Shown piece by piece: positions 1 through 7,189 of a stretch of DNA of 16,233 bases. The notes beneath the pieces are model-generated. The model saw only the letters and a list, made by a program, of their open reading frames with translations. It was not told the DNA's origin and did no database searches. Source of the DNA: Acidimicrobiia bacterium (GTDB lineage: Bacteria; Actinomycetota; Acidimicrobiia; Spongiisociales; JAENVV01); NCBI GenBank assembly GCA_020352575.1, contig CP070681.1:17174-33406 (forward strand), given 5' to 3'. Position 1 is the first letter of the stretch. Every line of letters begins with the position of its first letter. Made by a program: the position numbers and the translations under genes.

Positions 1-110
1 AGGGCGACGACGAGGGCCGCGAGGCCGAGCACCGCGGCGAAGGGCACCTCGAACGGTGGGAAGGCGGCCACCACGAGGCCCGCAGCAAGGAGGGAGAGGA
101 CGACCGGCAA
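1..110 (-). CDS. Probable apolipoprotein N-acyltransferase (Lnt), N-terminal fragment
   Basis: Only the first 36 codons are in the window; the gene continues beyond base 1. The leftward frame opens with TTG at 110-108 and reads as two hydrophobic stretches separated by an AAFPPFE motif. A membrane segment ending in a (L/F)PPF motif is typical of the N-terminus of apolipoprotein N-acyltransferase, the inner-membrane enzyme that adds the third acyl chain to bacterial lipoproteins. An in-frame TAG lies four codons upstream of the TTG, so TTG is the only usual start codon in this frame. TAGCCT at 125-120 on the minus strand lies 9 nt upstream and could be the -10 of a promoter with almost no leader. 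Any other polytopic membrane protein with a similar N-terminus is possible; the assignment rests on the PPF motif and hydropathy alone. Confidence 0.45.
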   Translation of the reverse strand, partial: MPVVLSLLAAGLVVAAFPPFEVPFAAVLGLAALVVA

Positions 111-160
111 GGCAAGGGAAGGCTAGGCATGGGGCCGAGTTGGCAGCACCGGGACGCCGA

Positions 161-172
161 TAGCCTGCGCCG
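161..172 (+). promoter_or_regulatory. Leaderless-type -10 element for the phosphatase gene
   Basis: TAGCCT (161-166) is followed by exactly 6 nt and then the ATG at 173. A -10 hexamer at this distance places the transcription start on or beside the start codon. There is no Shine-Dalgarno sequence. TTGGCA at 140-145 is a possible -35, although the 15-nt spacer is short. The same spacing recurs at five other genes in the window. Confidence 0.6.
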
Positions 173-952
173 ATGCGCGACATCGACGTGGCACGGGCGG
201 CAGCCGCCGCAGCCGGTGAGGTGATACGCGGCGCCGAGTCCCGGGTGGCGGACCTCAAGGGAGCCGTCGACCCGGTCACGGCCACCGACCTCGCCGCCGA
301 ACAGGCGATCCTCGAGGTGCTGCGCGCCCACCGGCCCGACGACGCGGTGCTCGCCGAGGAATCGGGGGGCGAGGTCCGGGGTCGCACATGGATCGCCGAC
401 CCGCTCGACGGCACCGTGAACTTCGTGCACGGCATCGATCACGTGGCCGTGTCGGTCGGCCTGTGGGACGGGCACGAGGCATTGGCAGGCGCCATCCTCG
501 ACGTCGGTCGGGATCGCATGTATTGGGCCGTGGCAGGCGAGGGCGCGTGGTCCGGCGACACCCCGCTCAGGGTCACGAACCGGCCCATCGGCGACGCCGT
601 CGTTGCGCTCGGCTACCCCTACGACCGCCGGGAGCGCCCCCGGGCGTACGGCGACTTCACCGCCCGCATCCTCGCCCACGCACGGGGGGTCAGGAGGATC
701 GGTGCCGCAGCGCTGGACCTCGCGTGGGTCGCGGAGGGACGAGTGGACGCCTACATCGAGCCCGGCCTGCCGGCGGGCGTGAAGCCATGGGACGTCGCCG
801 CCGGCATCCTTCTCGTGCGAGAGGCGGGCGGGCAGGTCGTCAACGGCGAGGGCGCGCCCGCCGGTCTCGAGGAGTCCCTCTTCGTCGCCGGTGGCTACCC
901 GACGATCAGTGGGGTCCTCGAGGCCATGGAGGGGTGGTCGGACGAGCGCTAG
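173..952 (+). CDS. Inositol-monophosphatase-family phosphatase
   Basis: A 259-residue Mg2+-dependent sugar-phosphate phosphatase of the inositol monophosphatase (IMPase) superfamily, of normal family length and presumably cytoplasmic. All metal-site signatures are visible: LAEES (residues 60-64, Glu62/Glu63), WIADPLDGT (73-81, Asp76, Asp79 and Thr81) and KPWDVAAG (204-211, Asp207), followed by the usual REAGG. VDPVTATD (32-39) matches the flexible metal-3 loop. The family hydrolyses inositol-1-phosphate, histidinol phosphate, fructose-1,6-bisphosphate or PAP, and motifs alone do not separate these substrates. Neither a his-operon nor an inositol-pathway neighbour is present to help. The start at 173 is supported by the TAGCCT-N6-ATG arrangement. 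The next gene begins 26 bp downstream with its own similar promoter signal. Confidence 0.93.
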   Translation: MRDIDVARAAAAAAGEVIRGAESRVADLKGAVDPVTATDLAAEQAILEVLRAHRPDDAVLAEESGGEVRGRTWIADPLDGTVNFVHGIDHVAVSVGLWDGHEALAGAILDVGRDRMYWAVAGEGAWSGDTPLRVTNRPIGDAVVALGYPYDRRERPRAYGDFTARILAHARGVRRIGAAALDLAWVAEGRVDAYIEPGLPAGVKPWDVAAGILLVREAGGQVVNGEGAPAGLEESLFVAGGYPTISGVLEAMEGWSDER

Positions 953-966
953 CCGCTCGACCTGCG

Positions 967-978
967 TACGCTCCTCCG
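967..978 (+). promoter_or_regulatory. Leaderless-type -10 element for the DUF695-like gene
   Basis: TACGCT (967-972), then 6 nt, then the ATG at 979. It sits in the 26-bp gap after the phosphatase stop codon and suggests that this gene can be transcribed independently, without a 5' leader. Confidence 0.5.
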
Positions 979-1962
979 ATGTTCCAAGACGCCATCGAAG
1001 AGTTCTGGGAGTGGTGGGGGCTCATCCGCAACGACGTGGCGAGCGAGGTCGAGGCGGGGGCGCTCTCGGACGACCTCATCGACGAAATCGGTGACCGGGT
1101 CTGGCGCATCCATCCCGAACTGGAGTGGCAGCTGACCGGCGGCGTCGAGGCCCGGAGCTCACTCAACCTCGTGTCGGGCGGCAGCCGGCTGCTCCGACTC
1201 GTCGCAGAACTCTGGCGGCGCATGGGTCCACCCGCGGACGAGGCGTGGGAACACCACCCGGCGCGCCTCCCGTTCGGCCTCGCCACCTTCGAGATCGGTG
1301 GCGTCGAGATCGACCCCTCCGAGGGCCGGTTCTTCGCTGAGTGGGATGAGCTGTACGAACGCCTGGACCTCACCATCGCGCACCCGGCGTTCAGCGAGCT
1401 GACCGATGACGAGGCCCGCGACGCCGCCATCCACCTCCTGGACGGGACCCTCGGGGAGGACGCCGTCGAGCGGTGGATGGGAATCCTCGAAACCTCCTCG
1501 GACGCCGACGCCGGGAGTCCGCTCTTCACCCTTCGGTCCGACATCGATGGGATCGCCGCAGCAGCGACCGGGGCATCATGGGAGCGGGTGGACGACCAGT
1601 ACGACGGCGTCGTGGTGGCGAACGTCAACAGGGCGGTGAAGTGGATCGACCACCTGGGCAAGCCGATCTATGGCGAACTCACGATCACCGCACTCGCCTC
1701 GGATGACGACGGCCTCCCCGTTCCGCTCGAGCAGAAGCGGATCGACGCCTCGGTGGCCGCACTCGGCGAGGCGCTCGGTGACCACGCCGTGTTCATCGGG
1801 ACGGCCACCGGCGAGGGTGAGCACACCGTCCACTTCTTCTGCGACACGGGCGAAGCGGTCGAGGAGGCCCTCCGCACCTGGCGGGAGCAGGAGGACAACC
1901 GGGAGATCACCATCGAGTTGGTCCCCGACGAGCAGTGGACCAACGCCGAACAGTGGGATTGA
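979..1962 (+). CDS. Two-domain protein of unknown function, DUF695-like C-terminus
   Basis: A 327-residue, acidic, soluble-looking protein without signal peptide or membrane segments. Residues 1-180 open with FWEWW and run through an aromatic- and acid-rich region resembling the N-terminal half of uncharacterised bacterial proteins that begin FW-W-F and carry a FEIGGVEI-like strand (seen here near residues 107-114). Residues from about 230 to the end (GKPIYGELTITAL through VPDEQW) resemble DUF695, where a conserved Asp-x-x-Trp closes the domain. I recall this family from sequence pattern only and no biochemical function is known to me. The start at 979 is chosen because TACGCT-N6 precedes it and because the upstream extension of the frame only shadows the phosphatase gene. 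The gene ends 16 nt before the amidohydrolase, so the two may be co-transcribed. Confidence 0.75.
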   Translation: MFQDAIEEFWEWWGLIRNDVASEVEAGALSDDLIDEIGDRVWRIHPELEWQLTGGVEARSSLNLVSGGSRLLRLVAELWRRMGPPADEAWEHHPARLPFGLATFEIGGVEIDPSEGRFFAEWDELYERLDLTIAHPAFSELTDDEARDAAIHLLDGTLGEDAVERWMGILETSSDADAGSPLFTLRSDIDGIAAAATGASWERVDDQYDGVVVANVNRAVKWIDHLGKPIYGELTITALASDDDGLPVPLEQKRIDASVAALGEALGDHAVFIGTATGEGEHTVHFFCDTGEAVEEALRTWREQEDNREITIELVPDEQWTNAEQWD

Positions 1963-1978
1963 CGGGCCGCACGGACCC

Positions 1979-3532
1979 ATGCGTCGCCTGATCACCGCCG
2001 ACAGGGTCCGCACCGCCTCCGGCGTCCTCGGCGATGCCGTCCTCATCGACGGCCCCCATGTCGTCGGGGTCGGGAACCGTTCCGACCTCCTCGCCCCCGG
2101 CATCGAGGAGGTCGCATACCCGGGGGCGACCATCGTGCCGGGTCTCGCTGACGCCCACTTCCATCCGACCAACTGGGCGGCCGCCGTGCACCGGCTCACC
2201 CTTCACGACGCGTCCACGCTCGGCGACGTCATCCGGGCCGTCAGCGAGCGCGCCGGAACGATGCCGCCCGGGAAGCCACTCATCGCCACCCGCCTCGACG
2301 ACCAACGGCTCGCGGAGAAGCGCCTGCCCACGCGCCACGACCTCGACGTCATCGACCGACCCGTGCTCCTCTACCGCGTCTGCGGCCACATCGCCGTCGC
2401 CAACACTGCTGCCCTGGAGGCTTCGGGCATCGGCCCTGCAACGCAGGACCCCGCCGGCGGCTCCTTCGATCGGGATGCGTTCGGACACCCGAATGGCATC
2501 CTGCGCGAGACCGCAATCCGCACCGTCTCGTCGGTCGTGGGTGGACGCGGCGATGGCCTCGATGCCGATGAGATGGTGTCGGCACTGCTCCCCCTCCACG
2601 AGGTCGGGCTGACGCGCCTCAGTGCCATGGTGGCCTATGGGTCCGACCCGTGGTGTGGCGGACCGTCGGAACTCCGCTCGGTCTTGCAGGCGGCGCCCGA
2701 CTCACCGGTGGAGATCGACGTGTTCGTCATCGCGGAGGAACCCGACGACCTCACAGAGGCCGCCGAGCGCCTGGCGAAGTCCGGAGGGCCGGTCCGCTTC
2801 GCCGGCGTGAAGATGTTCTCCGACGGCTCCTTCGGCGGCCACACCGCAGCCCTCCGCACTCCCTACTCCGACACCGGCACCACCGGCACGATGCGACTGC
2901 CGGCGAAGCACCGGGAACTCGCCCAACGGGCCCTCGACCTGGGCGGGCGGGTGGCGATCCACGCCATCGGGGACCAAGCCGTAGGCACGGTGCTCGATGA
3001 ATTCGATCGCCTCCTCGACGCAGGAGCCGAACCAACCCGACTCCGCATCGAACACGCGTCCCTCATGGACGACGCCGACCGTGCCCGTTTCGCGGAGATC
3101 GGTGCCATTGCGTCGATGCAGCCCGCGATCCTGCCGTCCGATGGTCCGTGGCTCCCGACGCGGCTCGGTGACCGCGTCCGCAATGTTATTGCCCACCGGT
3201 CTGCCCTCGAGGCCGGCATCACGATCGCCGGCGGTTCGGACTGCCCGGTGGAGCAGCCCTCTCCCCTGTGGGGGATGGCGACGGCCAGGGATCGCCGAGG
3301 CATCGTGCCGGAGGAGGAAGTCTCGGCGGAGGACGCGCTCGGCATGTTCACCGACGGTGTTGCGGCTGCGCTCGGCGAGCCACCTCCCCTCAAGCCCGGG
3401 AGCCCCGCCCGGCTCACCATCCTCGACGCCGATCCGGTCACCGCTGCAGCCGAGGTACTCCCGACGGTGGGGGTCAGGTCGGTGTGGATCCGTGGCCGGG
3501 AGTCGAGGGTCGCAACACCACGCGCCGGGTGA
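1979..3532 (+). CDS. YtcJ-type metal-dependent amidohydrolase (amidohydrolase_3 family)
   Basis: A 517-residue TIM-barrel hydrolase of the amidohydrolase superfamily, similar to B. subtilis YtcJ and to exoenzyme-regulator-like amidohydrolases. Visible metal and catalytic motifs are DAHFHP (His60, His62), VKMFSDGS (Lys278, in the place of the carboxylated lysine), IHAIGD (His328), EHAS (His359) and GGSDCPVEQ (Asp421). CGHIAVANTAAL near residue 140 is typical of the YtcJ subgroup. An N-terminal beta-sandwich segment precedes the barrel and closes after it, as the family expects. The substrate is unknown; members hydrolyse amides and N-acyl compounds. The start at 1979 follows the previous stop by 16 nt. 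No clear ribosome-binding site is seen, which is usual in this window. The 3' end overlaps the convergent znuB gene by 59 bp. Confidence 0.9.
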   Translation: MRRLITADRVRTASGVLGDAVLIDGPHVVGVGNRSDLLAPGIEEVAYPGATIVPGLADAHFHPTNWAAAVHRLTLHDASTLGDVIRAVSERAGTMPPGKPLIATRLDDQRLAEKRLPTRHDLDVIDRPVLLYRVCGHIAVANTAALEASGIGPATQDPAGGSFDRDAFGHPNGILRETAIRTVSSVVGGRGDGLDADEMVSALLPLHEVGLTRLSAMVAYGSDPWCGGPSELRSVLQAAPDSPVEIDVFVIAEEPDDLTEAAERLAKSGGPVRFAGVKMFSDGSFGGHTAALRTPYSDTGTTGTMRLPAKHRELAQRALDLGGRVAIHAIGDQAVGTVLDEFDRLLDAGAEPTRLRIEHASLMDDADRARFAEIGAIASMQPAILPSDGPWLPTRLGDRVRNVIAHRSALEAGITIAGGSDCPVEQPSPLWGMATARDRRGIVPEEEVSAEDALGMFTDGVAAALGEPPPLKPGSPARLTILDADPVTAAAEVLPTVGVRSVWIRGRESRVATPRAG

Positions 3533-4322
3533 CGAGCACGACGAAGAATGCGATCACCGGGATGATCGCGACCGTCGCCGACGCCGCAGTGCCGAGGTGG
3601 TAGCTCACCAAGAGGCCGACGGCCACGGATGCGACCCCGATCGCTGATGCGAGTGCCATCGTGGTGGGCACCCGGCGGGAGATCAGCGCCGCCGTTGCGG
3701 CCGGTCCGATGAGCAACCCGAACACCAGCAACGTCCCGACGGTGCGGAAGGACCCGACGATCGCCAATGTGATGAGGGCGAGCAGGACGAAATGGGCGAG
3801 TGTTGGCCGCAGCCCGAGCATCGACGCCTTCTCCTCGTTGAAGGCGAGGACCAGGAACGGCCGGTAGAAGACGATCGACGCCACCACGACGACACCGGCC
3901 ACGATCGCCAACGAGGTCACGTCCGACCCCGTCACCCCTAGGGCGTCACCGAACAAGATGGCGGTCAGGCTCCCCGCGAAGGACTCGAGGCGCGAGACGA
4001 GGATCACGCCCAGGGCGAGCATGCCGACGAACAGGAGGCCGATCCCGGTGTCCTCACTGAAGGAGGCGAGGCGGTGGACGAGGCCGATGCCCGCCACCAT
4101 CGCCACCGCGGCGATCGCCGCTCCGATGAGCGGAGGGATGTCCAGCAGGAAGGCGACGGCGATGCCGGGGATCACGCCGTGCACGAGCGCATCACCGAAG
4201 AAACTCATGCCACGGAGCACGACCCAGGTGCCGACGATGGCCGCTGCGACGGCTGCCAGCGAGCCAGCGAGCAGCGCCCGTTGCTGGAACGCGAACTCGA
4301 ACGGTTCGAGCAGCCAGTCCAT
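3474..4322 (-). CDS. znuB: Zinc/manganese ABC transporter permease
   Basis: A 282-residue polytopic membrane protein of the ABC-3 (ZnuB/MntB/TroB) family, predicted to form the channel of a zinc importer with ZnuA and ZnuC. About eight hydrophobic segments run through the whole length. Family landmarks include VVLRGMSFFGDALVHGVIPG near residues 34-53, FGDALG in the middle and SFRTVGTLLVFGLLIGPAATA around 190-210, the last being the ATPase-contacting and late TM region. The ATG at 4322 overlaps the znuA stop codon (TGATG), which implies translational coupling. The last 59 bp overlap the end of the convergent amidohydrolase gene. The cognate ATPase is not in this transcript but on the opposite strand, after zur. 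Confidence 0.93.
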   Translation of the reverse strand: MDWLLEPFEFAFQQRALLAGSLAAVAAAIVGTWVVLRGMSFFGDALVHGVIPGIAVAFLLDIPPLIGAAIAAVAMVAGIGLVHRLASFSEDTGIGLLFVGMLALGVILVSRLESFAGSLTAILFGDALGVTGSDVTSLAIVAGVVVVASIVFYRPFLVLAFNEEKASMLGLRPTLAHFVLLALITLAIVGSFRTVGTLLVFGLLIGPAATAALISRRVPTTMALASAIGVASVAVGLLVSYHLGTAASATVAIIPVIAFFVVLVTRRVVLRPSTPGHGSTPT

Positions 4323-5278
4323 CAGCCGTTCCCGAGGGCGTCGACGATCCGCATGGCGTTCTCGATGAGGAAGCCCTCGATGGAATCTGTGGGCGCTTCC
4401 CCGTTCGGGCCCCCAGTGACCATCTCGACCACGACGACGCCCTCCGCCTCGGCAGCAAGTGCCTCGGCCACGGTCGAGGACACGGCCTCATCGACGAAGA
4501 TCGCCGGGATGGACTCCTCGATGATCCGCGCGGTGAGCGCGGCGAGGTCACGCGAGTTGGGGTCGGCGTCCGTCGACCCGCCGGGGATCACCACTCCCAC
4601 CACCTCGAATCCGAACCGGTCCGCGAAGTAGCCGAAGGCGTCGTGGTTCGAGACGAGGCGACGGTCCTCGACCGGCGCAAGCAGTTCGGTCATCTCCTCG
4701 GCGAGCGCGTCCATGGCGGCAGCGTATTCGACGGCGGCATCGGCAGCCCCGAGTCCGTCGAACTGCTCGTCGAGGAGGTCGCCGAGGGCAAGGGCGACGG
4801 TGCCGATGCGCACCGGGTCGAGCCAGACATGGGGGTCGAGTCCGCCCTCGTGGTCGTGCTCCTCGTGCTCCTCGTGCGCTTCCTCCGCGTGCTCGTCGTG
4901 CTCCTCGTGCCCGTCGAACGGGAGGGGGTCGGCGTACTCGGCCGCATGGATGACCAAGATGCCATCGTCCTCTGCCGCCTCGATGGCATCGAGGAGGCCT
5001 TCTTCGAGGCCGAGGCCGTTCACCACGACGAGGTCGGCCCGTCGTAGGTCGGCTGCCTGGGCGGCCGAAGCCTGGTACTCGTGGGGATCCGCGCCCGGTG
5101 GTAGGAGGACCTCCACGCGGAGGGCGTCGGAGGGATCGAGTGCCTCGATCACCTCACCCCACACCGAGGTGGAGGCAATGACGAGGGGGCGGTCATCCTC
5201 ACCGCCGGCATCGGCGCACGCGGTGGGGATGACGAGGAGGAGCACCGCGAGGATGGCGAGGCGCAACGGATGTGTCAT
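4322..5278 (-). CDS. znuA: Zinc ABC transporter substrate-binding lipoprotein
   Basis: A 318-residue cluster A-I metal receptor of the ZnuA/TroA/AztC type. The N-terminus is a hydrophobic signal ending in IPTAC, giving a lipobox-like Cys21, so the mature protein should be membrane-anchored outside the cell. Candidate zinc ligands are His66 (DPHEYQ), His150 (LDPHVWLDP) and His212 (SNHDAF); a fourth, acidic ligand near the C-terminus is less clear. A His/Asp/Glu-rich loop occupies residues 124-143, as in ZnuA proteins, where it is thought to gather zinc. The start at 5278 is preferred because GGAAG lies 5 nt upstream and the signal peptide follows directly. An ATG at 5290 in the same frame would add four residues. 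The gene is divergent from zur across a shared palindrome, and its stop overlaps znuB. Confidence 0.92.
   Translation of the reverse strand: MTHPLRLAILAVLLLVIPTACADAGGEDDRPLVIASTSVWGEVIEALDPSDALRVEVLLPPGADPHEYQASAAQAADLRRADLVVVNGLGLEEGLLDAIEAAEDDGILVIHAAEYADPLPFDGHEEHDEHAEEAHEEHEEHDHEGGLDPHVWLDPVRIGTVALALGDLLDEQFDGLGAADAAVEYAAAMDALAEEMTELLAPVEDRRLVSNHDAFGYFADRFGFEVVGVVIPGGSTDADPNSRDLAALTARIIEESIPAIFVDEAVSSTVAEALAAEAEGVVVVEMVTGGPNGEAPTDSIEGFLIENAMRIVDALGNG
4852..4915. repeat. Low-complexity GTGCTCCTC-type repeat inside znuA
   Basis: On the plus strand the motif GTGCTC(C/G)TC recurs several times. On the coding strand it encodes the His/Glu/Asp-rich metal-gathering loop of ZnuA (codons GAG, CAC, GAC). 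It is a coding repeat rather than an independent element, but it is a plausible site for slippage and loop-length variation. Confidence 0.6.
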
Positions 5279-5292
5279 GCGATCTTCCATAG

Positions 5293-5307
5293 TGAGAATG
5301 ATTCTCA
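5293..5307. promoter_or_regulatory. Zur box between znuA and zur
   Basis: TGAGAAT-G-ATTCTCA is a perfect 7-1-7 palindrome in the 49-bp gap between the divergent znuA and zur start codons. It has the hexamer-like dyad typical of Fur/Zur operators. A second dyad, GAATGA-TTC-TCATTC at 5296-5310, overlaps it. The palindrome directly adjoins the likely znuA -10 (TAGAAT, 5312-5307 on the minus strand) and covers its start point. It also covers the expected -35 of zur, so both transcripts should be repressed by zinc-loaded Zur. Confidence 0.88.
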
Positions 5308-5312
5308 TTCTA
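5307..5312 (-). promoter_or_regulatory. Probable -10 element of znuAB
   Basis: TAGAAT on the minus strand. Transcription would start near 5300, within the Zur palindrome, leaving a leader of about 20 nt before the ATG at 5278. No better TANNNT hexamer is present between here and the start codon. Confidence 0.45.
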
Positions 5313-5313
5313 T

Positions 5314-5327
5314 TACACTTCCCGGAT
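5314..5327 (+). promoter_or_regulatory. Probable -10 element of zur
   Basis: TACACT (5314-5319) is followed by 8 nt and then the ATG at 5328, so the zur transcript would have almost no leader. The expected -35 region falls in the Zur palindrome, which is consistent with autoregulation. Confidence 0.45.
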
Positions 5328-5768
5328 ATGGATGACGCGACCACCACCCAAGTCGAGCGACGGCTCGCCGCCCGCGGCGCCCGGCTGACCGCCGCTCGAC
5401 GCGCCGTCCTCGAGGAACTCACCGGGAACCAGGGACCCACGACGGCTACCGACCTCGGCGGCGCCCTGCCCTCCATCCCCCTGTCGTCGCTGTATCGCTC
5501 GCTCTCCGTCCTCTCCGACGCCGGCATCCTCGAGACGGTGCCGGGCAACGACGGCATCCTGCTCTACGAGCCGGCCGAGTGGCTCGCCGGCCACCACCAC
5601 CACCTCGTCTGCCGGGAGTGCGGCACCGTGATCGACATGGACGTCACGAACGCCCTCGAGGCCGCCCTCGAAGGCGTCGCCGCGCAAGCCGTCGCCGGCC
5701 ACGGCTTCCAGTCGGACGGCCACCGCCTCACCCTCGAGGGCCGATGCGCGGTGTGTGCCGATGCCTGA
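5328..5768 (+). CDS. zur: Fur-family zinc uptake regulator
   Basis: A 146-residue Fur-superfamily repressor of full length. A winged-helix domain (residues about 1-85) contains LTAARRAVLEEL and the recognition-helix segment IPLSSLYRSLSVL. A dimerisation and metal domain follows with HHHH (89-92), LVCRECG (Cys95, Cys98) and GRCAVC (Cys140, Cys143), the structural zinc site. Zur rather than Fur or PerR is inferred from the location: it is divergent from znuAB, upstream of znuC, and shares a Zur-type palindrome. The start at 5328 begins right after the regulatory region; longer versions of the frame would run through the operator into znuA. The stop overlaps the znuC start by 8 nt. Zinc-bound Zur should repress both flanking transcripts. 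Confidence 0.9.
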   Translation: MDDATTTQVERRLAARGARLTAARRAVLEELTGNQGPTTATDLGGALPSIPLSSLYRSLSVLSDAGILETVPGNDGILLYEPAEWLAGHHHHLVCRECGTVIDMDVTNALEAALEGVAAQAVAGHGFQSDGHRLTLEGRCAVCADA

Positions 5769-6549
5769 GGTCGTCGCCTCCGAACTGGTCCTCCACCGCG
5801 GAGGCAGGGAGGCCCTCGCCGCTTCGACCTTCACCATCCCGAACGGCGTGATCACGGCCGTCATCGGGCCGAACGGCAGCGGCAAGTCGACCCTCCTCCA
5901 TGCCATCGCCGGACTCCTCGAGCCGACGGCCGGGTCGATCCACGTCGACGGCTGCGATCCAGAGGACGTGCGGGAACGCATCTCCTACGTCCTCCAGTCG
6001 ACCCAGGTCAACGACGCCATCCCCGTGACCGTGCGAGAAGCGGTGCTCATGGCACGATTCTCGGGGACCGGATGGCTCGGCCGGCTCTCCTCCGACGACC
6101 GGGCGGTCGTGTCGCGAGCGCTCGAACGACTCGACCTCACCTCGATCTCCGGTCGGCACCTCCGGGAACTGTCCGGGGGACAGCGCCAACGGGCGTTCGT
6201 CGCCCAGGGCCTCGCCCAGGACCACGACCTGCTCCTGCTCGACGAACCGCTCACCGGCCTCGACGCACCCTCCGCACAGGTCATCGACGACGTCGTCCAC
6301 GAGGAGCAAGCCTCCGGTCACAGTGTCATCCTCACCACACACGACCTCGCCGAGGCAGCCGCCGCCGACCACGTGGTGCTCGTCGGAGGCAGGGTCATCG
6401 CGTCCGGGCCCCCGGACGAGGTCCTCACCGAGCGCAACCTGGCCGAGGCATACGGGAACGGACACCACCACGGGGGGCCCGGCCCGTTCCTCGACGACCC
6501 TGCGCATCTCACCGAGGAGCGCCACTCGCACCGCTCGTTCGAGGGCTGA
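5761..6549 (+). CDS. znuC: Zinc ABC transporter ATP-binding protein
   Basis: A 262-residue ABC ATPase of the metal-importer class, predicted partner of ZnuB. Walker A is GPNGSGKS (36-43), the Q-loop Gln is 79, the signature is LSGGQRQR (137-144), Walker B is LLLLDEP (157-163) and the H-loop His is 194. The C-terminal tail is His-rich: HHH at 235-237, then HSH near 255-257, suggesting a metal-sensing or metal-buffering tail. ATG 5761 lies 8 nt inside the end of zur; a GTG at 5755 is an alternative two codons earlier. The gene ends in a TGATG overlap with the following methyltransferase gene. The zinc role is inferred from the zur neighbour and the divergent znuAB; by sequence alone manganese would also be possible. 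Confidence 0.92.
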   Translation: MPEVVASELVLHRGGREALAASTFTIPNGVITAVIGPNGSGKSTLLHAIAGLLEPTAGSIHVDGCDPEDVRERISYVLQSTQVNDAIPVTVREAVLMARFSGTGWLGRLSSDDRAVVSRALERLDLTSISGRHLRELSGGQRQRAFVAQGLAQDHDLLLLDEPLTGLDAPSAQVIDDVVHEEQASGHSVILTTHDLAEAAAADHVVLVGGRVIASGPPDEVLTERNLAEAYGNGHHHGGPGPFLDDPAHLTEERHSHRSFEG

Positions 6550-7178
6550 TGCCCGACCCCTACGACTCCGCGTACTACGAGGAGCTCCGACCCGTCACCG
6601 GCATTGCGGCGTTCGTCGACCGCGCACGAGACCGCCTCGTGGCATCCCTGATCAGCCGACACTCTCCCACCGGGGCCCTCCTCGACGTGGGCTGCGGACA
6701 GGGGGACCTCCTCGCGCGCTTCGGCAACGAATGGGATCTCCACGGGGTGGAGCGTTCCGAAGAAGGCCTTCGCCGGGCTCGTGACCGAGTCCCGTCGGCC
6801 ACCCTCGCCGCGGCAGACGTGCAGGAGGGGCTTCCCTTCCCCGGGCCATTCGAGGCCATCACCATGGTCAACGTCCTCGAGCACCTGGACCGACCCGAGG
6901 ACGCCCTCTCGAACCTCGCCGCAGCGCAGGCGCCAGGAGGTGTGCTCGTCGCCCACCTCCCCACGATCGGGACACCTGGGCAGGCACGGAGGTACGCAGG
7001 GTCGTACGACTCGGATCCGACCCACATCTTCCGACCCTCGGGACGGGACGTCCTCGCGCTCATCGATCACGCCGGCTACCACGTGGTCCGGTTCGCCTGG
7101 GCGCCCTTCCTGCCCTTCGCGCTCTGGTCGAAGGTCGAGTGGCAGTGCGCCTTCCTCGCAGTTGCCCTGCGACGTTGA
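6549..7178 (+). CDS. Class I SAM-dependent methyltransferase of unknown substrate
   Basis: A 209-residue Rossmann-fold methyltransferase. Motif I, LLDVGCGQGD (44-53), binds S-adenosylmethionine. HGVERSEEGLRRAR (65-78) supplies the acidic residue for the ribose, and MVNVLEHLDRPEDAL (106-120) is the motif IV region typical of the methyltransf_11/23 groups that act on small molecules, lipids or quinone-like substrates. The C-terminus is rich in aromatic and hydrophobic residues (FAWAPFLPFALWSKVEW) and may contact a membrane or a hydrophobic substrate. The ATG overlaps the znuC stop (TGATG), so it is the last gene of the zur-znuC transcript, yet nothing in the protein suggests zinc binding. The earlier in-frame extension to 6072 overlaps znuC entirely and is not credible. 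Confidence 0.88.
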   Translation: MPDPYDSAYYEELRPVTGIAAFVDRARDRLVASLISRHSPTGALLDVGCGQGDLLARFGNEWDLHGVERSEEGLRRARDRVPSATLAAADVQEGLPFPGPFEAITMVNVLEHLDRPEDALSNLAAAQAPGGVLVAHLPTIGTPGQARRYAGSYDSDPTHIFRPSGRDVLALIDHAGYHVVRFAWAPFLPFALWSKVEWQCAFLAVALRR

Positions 7179-7189
7179 CCCCATCGCCC

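Noticed and set aside
4643..5047. Plus-strand open frame with a leucine/valine-rich, membrane-like product
   Set aside because: It is the complement of the His/Glu-rich loop region of znuA. The LLVLLVLLV-like look comes from the GTGCTCCTC coding repeat.
5279..5557. N-terminal extension of znuA to 5557
   Set aside because: It would cross the Zur box and most of the first half of zur. The signal peptide starts right after 5278.
6072..6548. N-terminal extension of the methyltransferase inside znuC
   Set aside because: It is Arg/Pro-rich shadow sequence of the ATPase gene. The TGATG junction gives a clean start at 6549.
7175..7180. TTGACC as a -35 for the nitroreductase gene
   Set aside because: It lies only 9 nt before the TACCGT element, too close for a usual promoter spacing.
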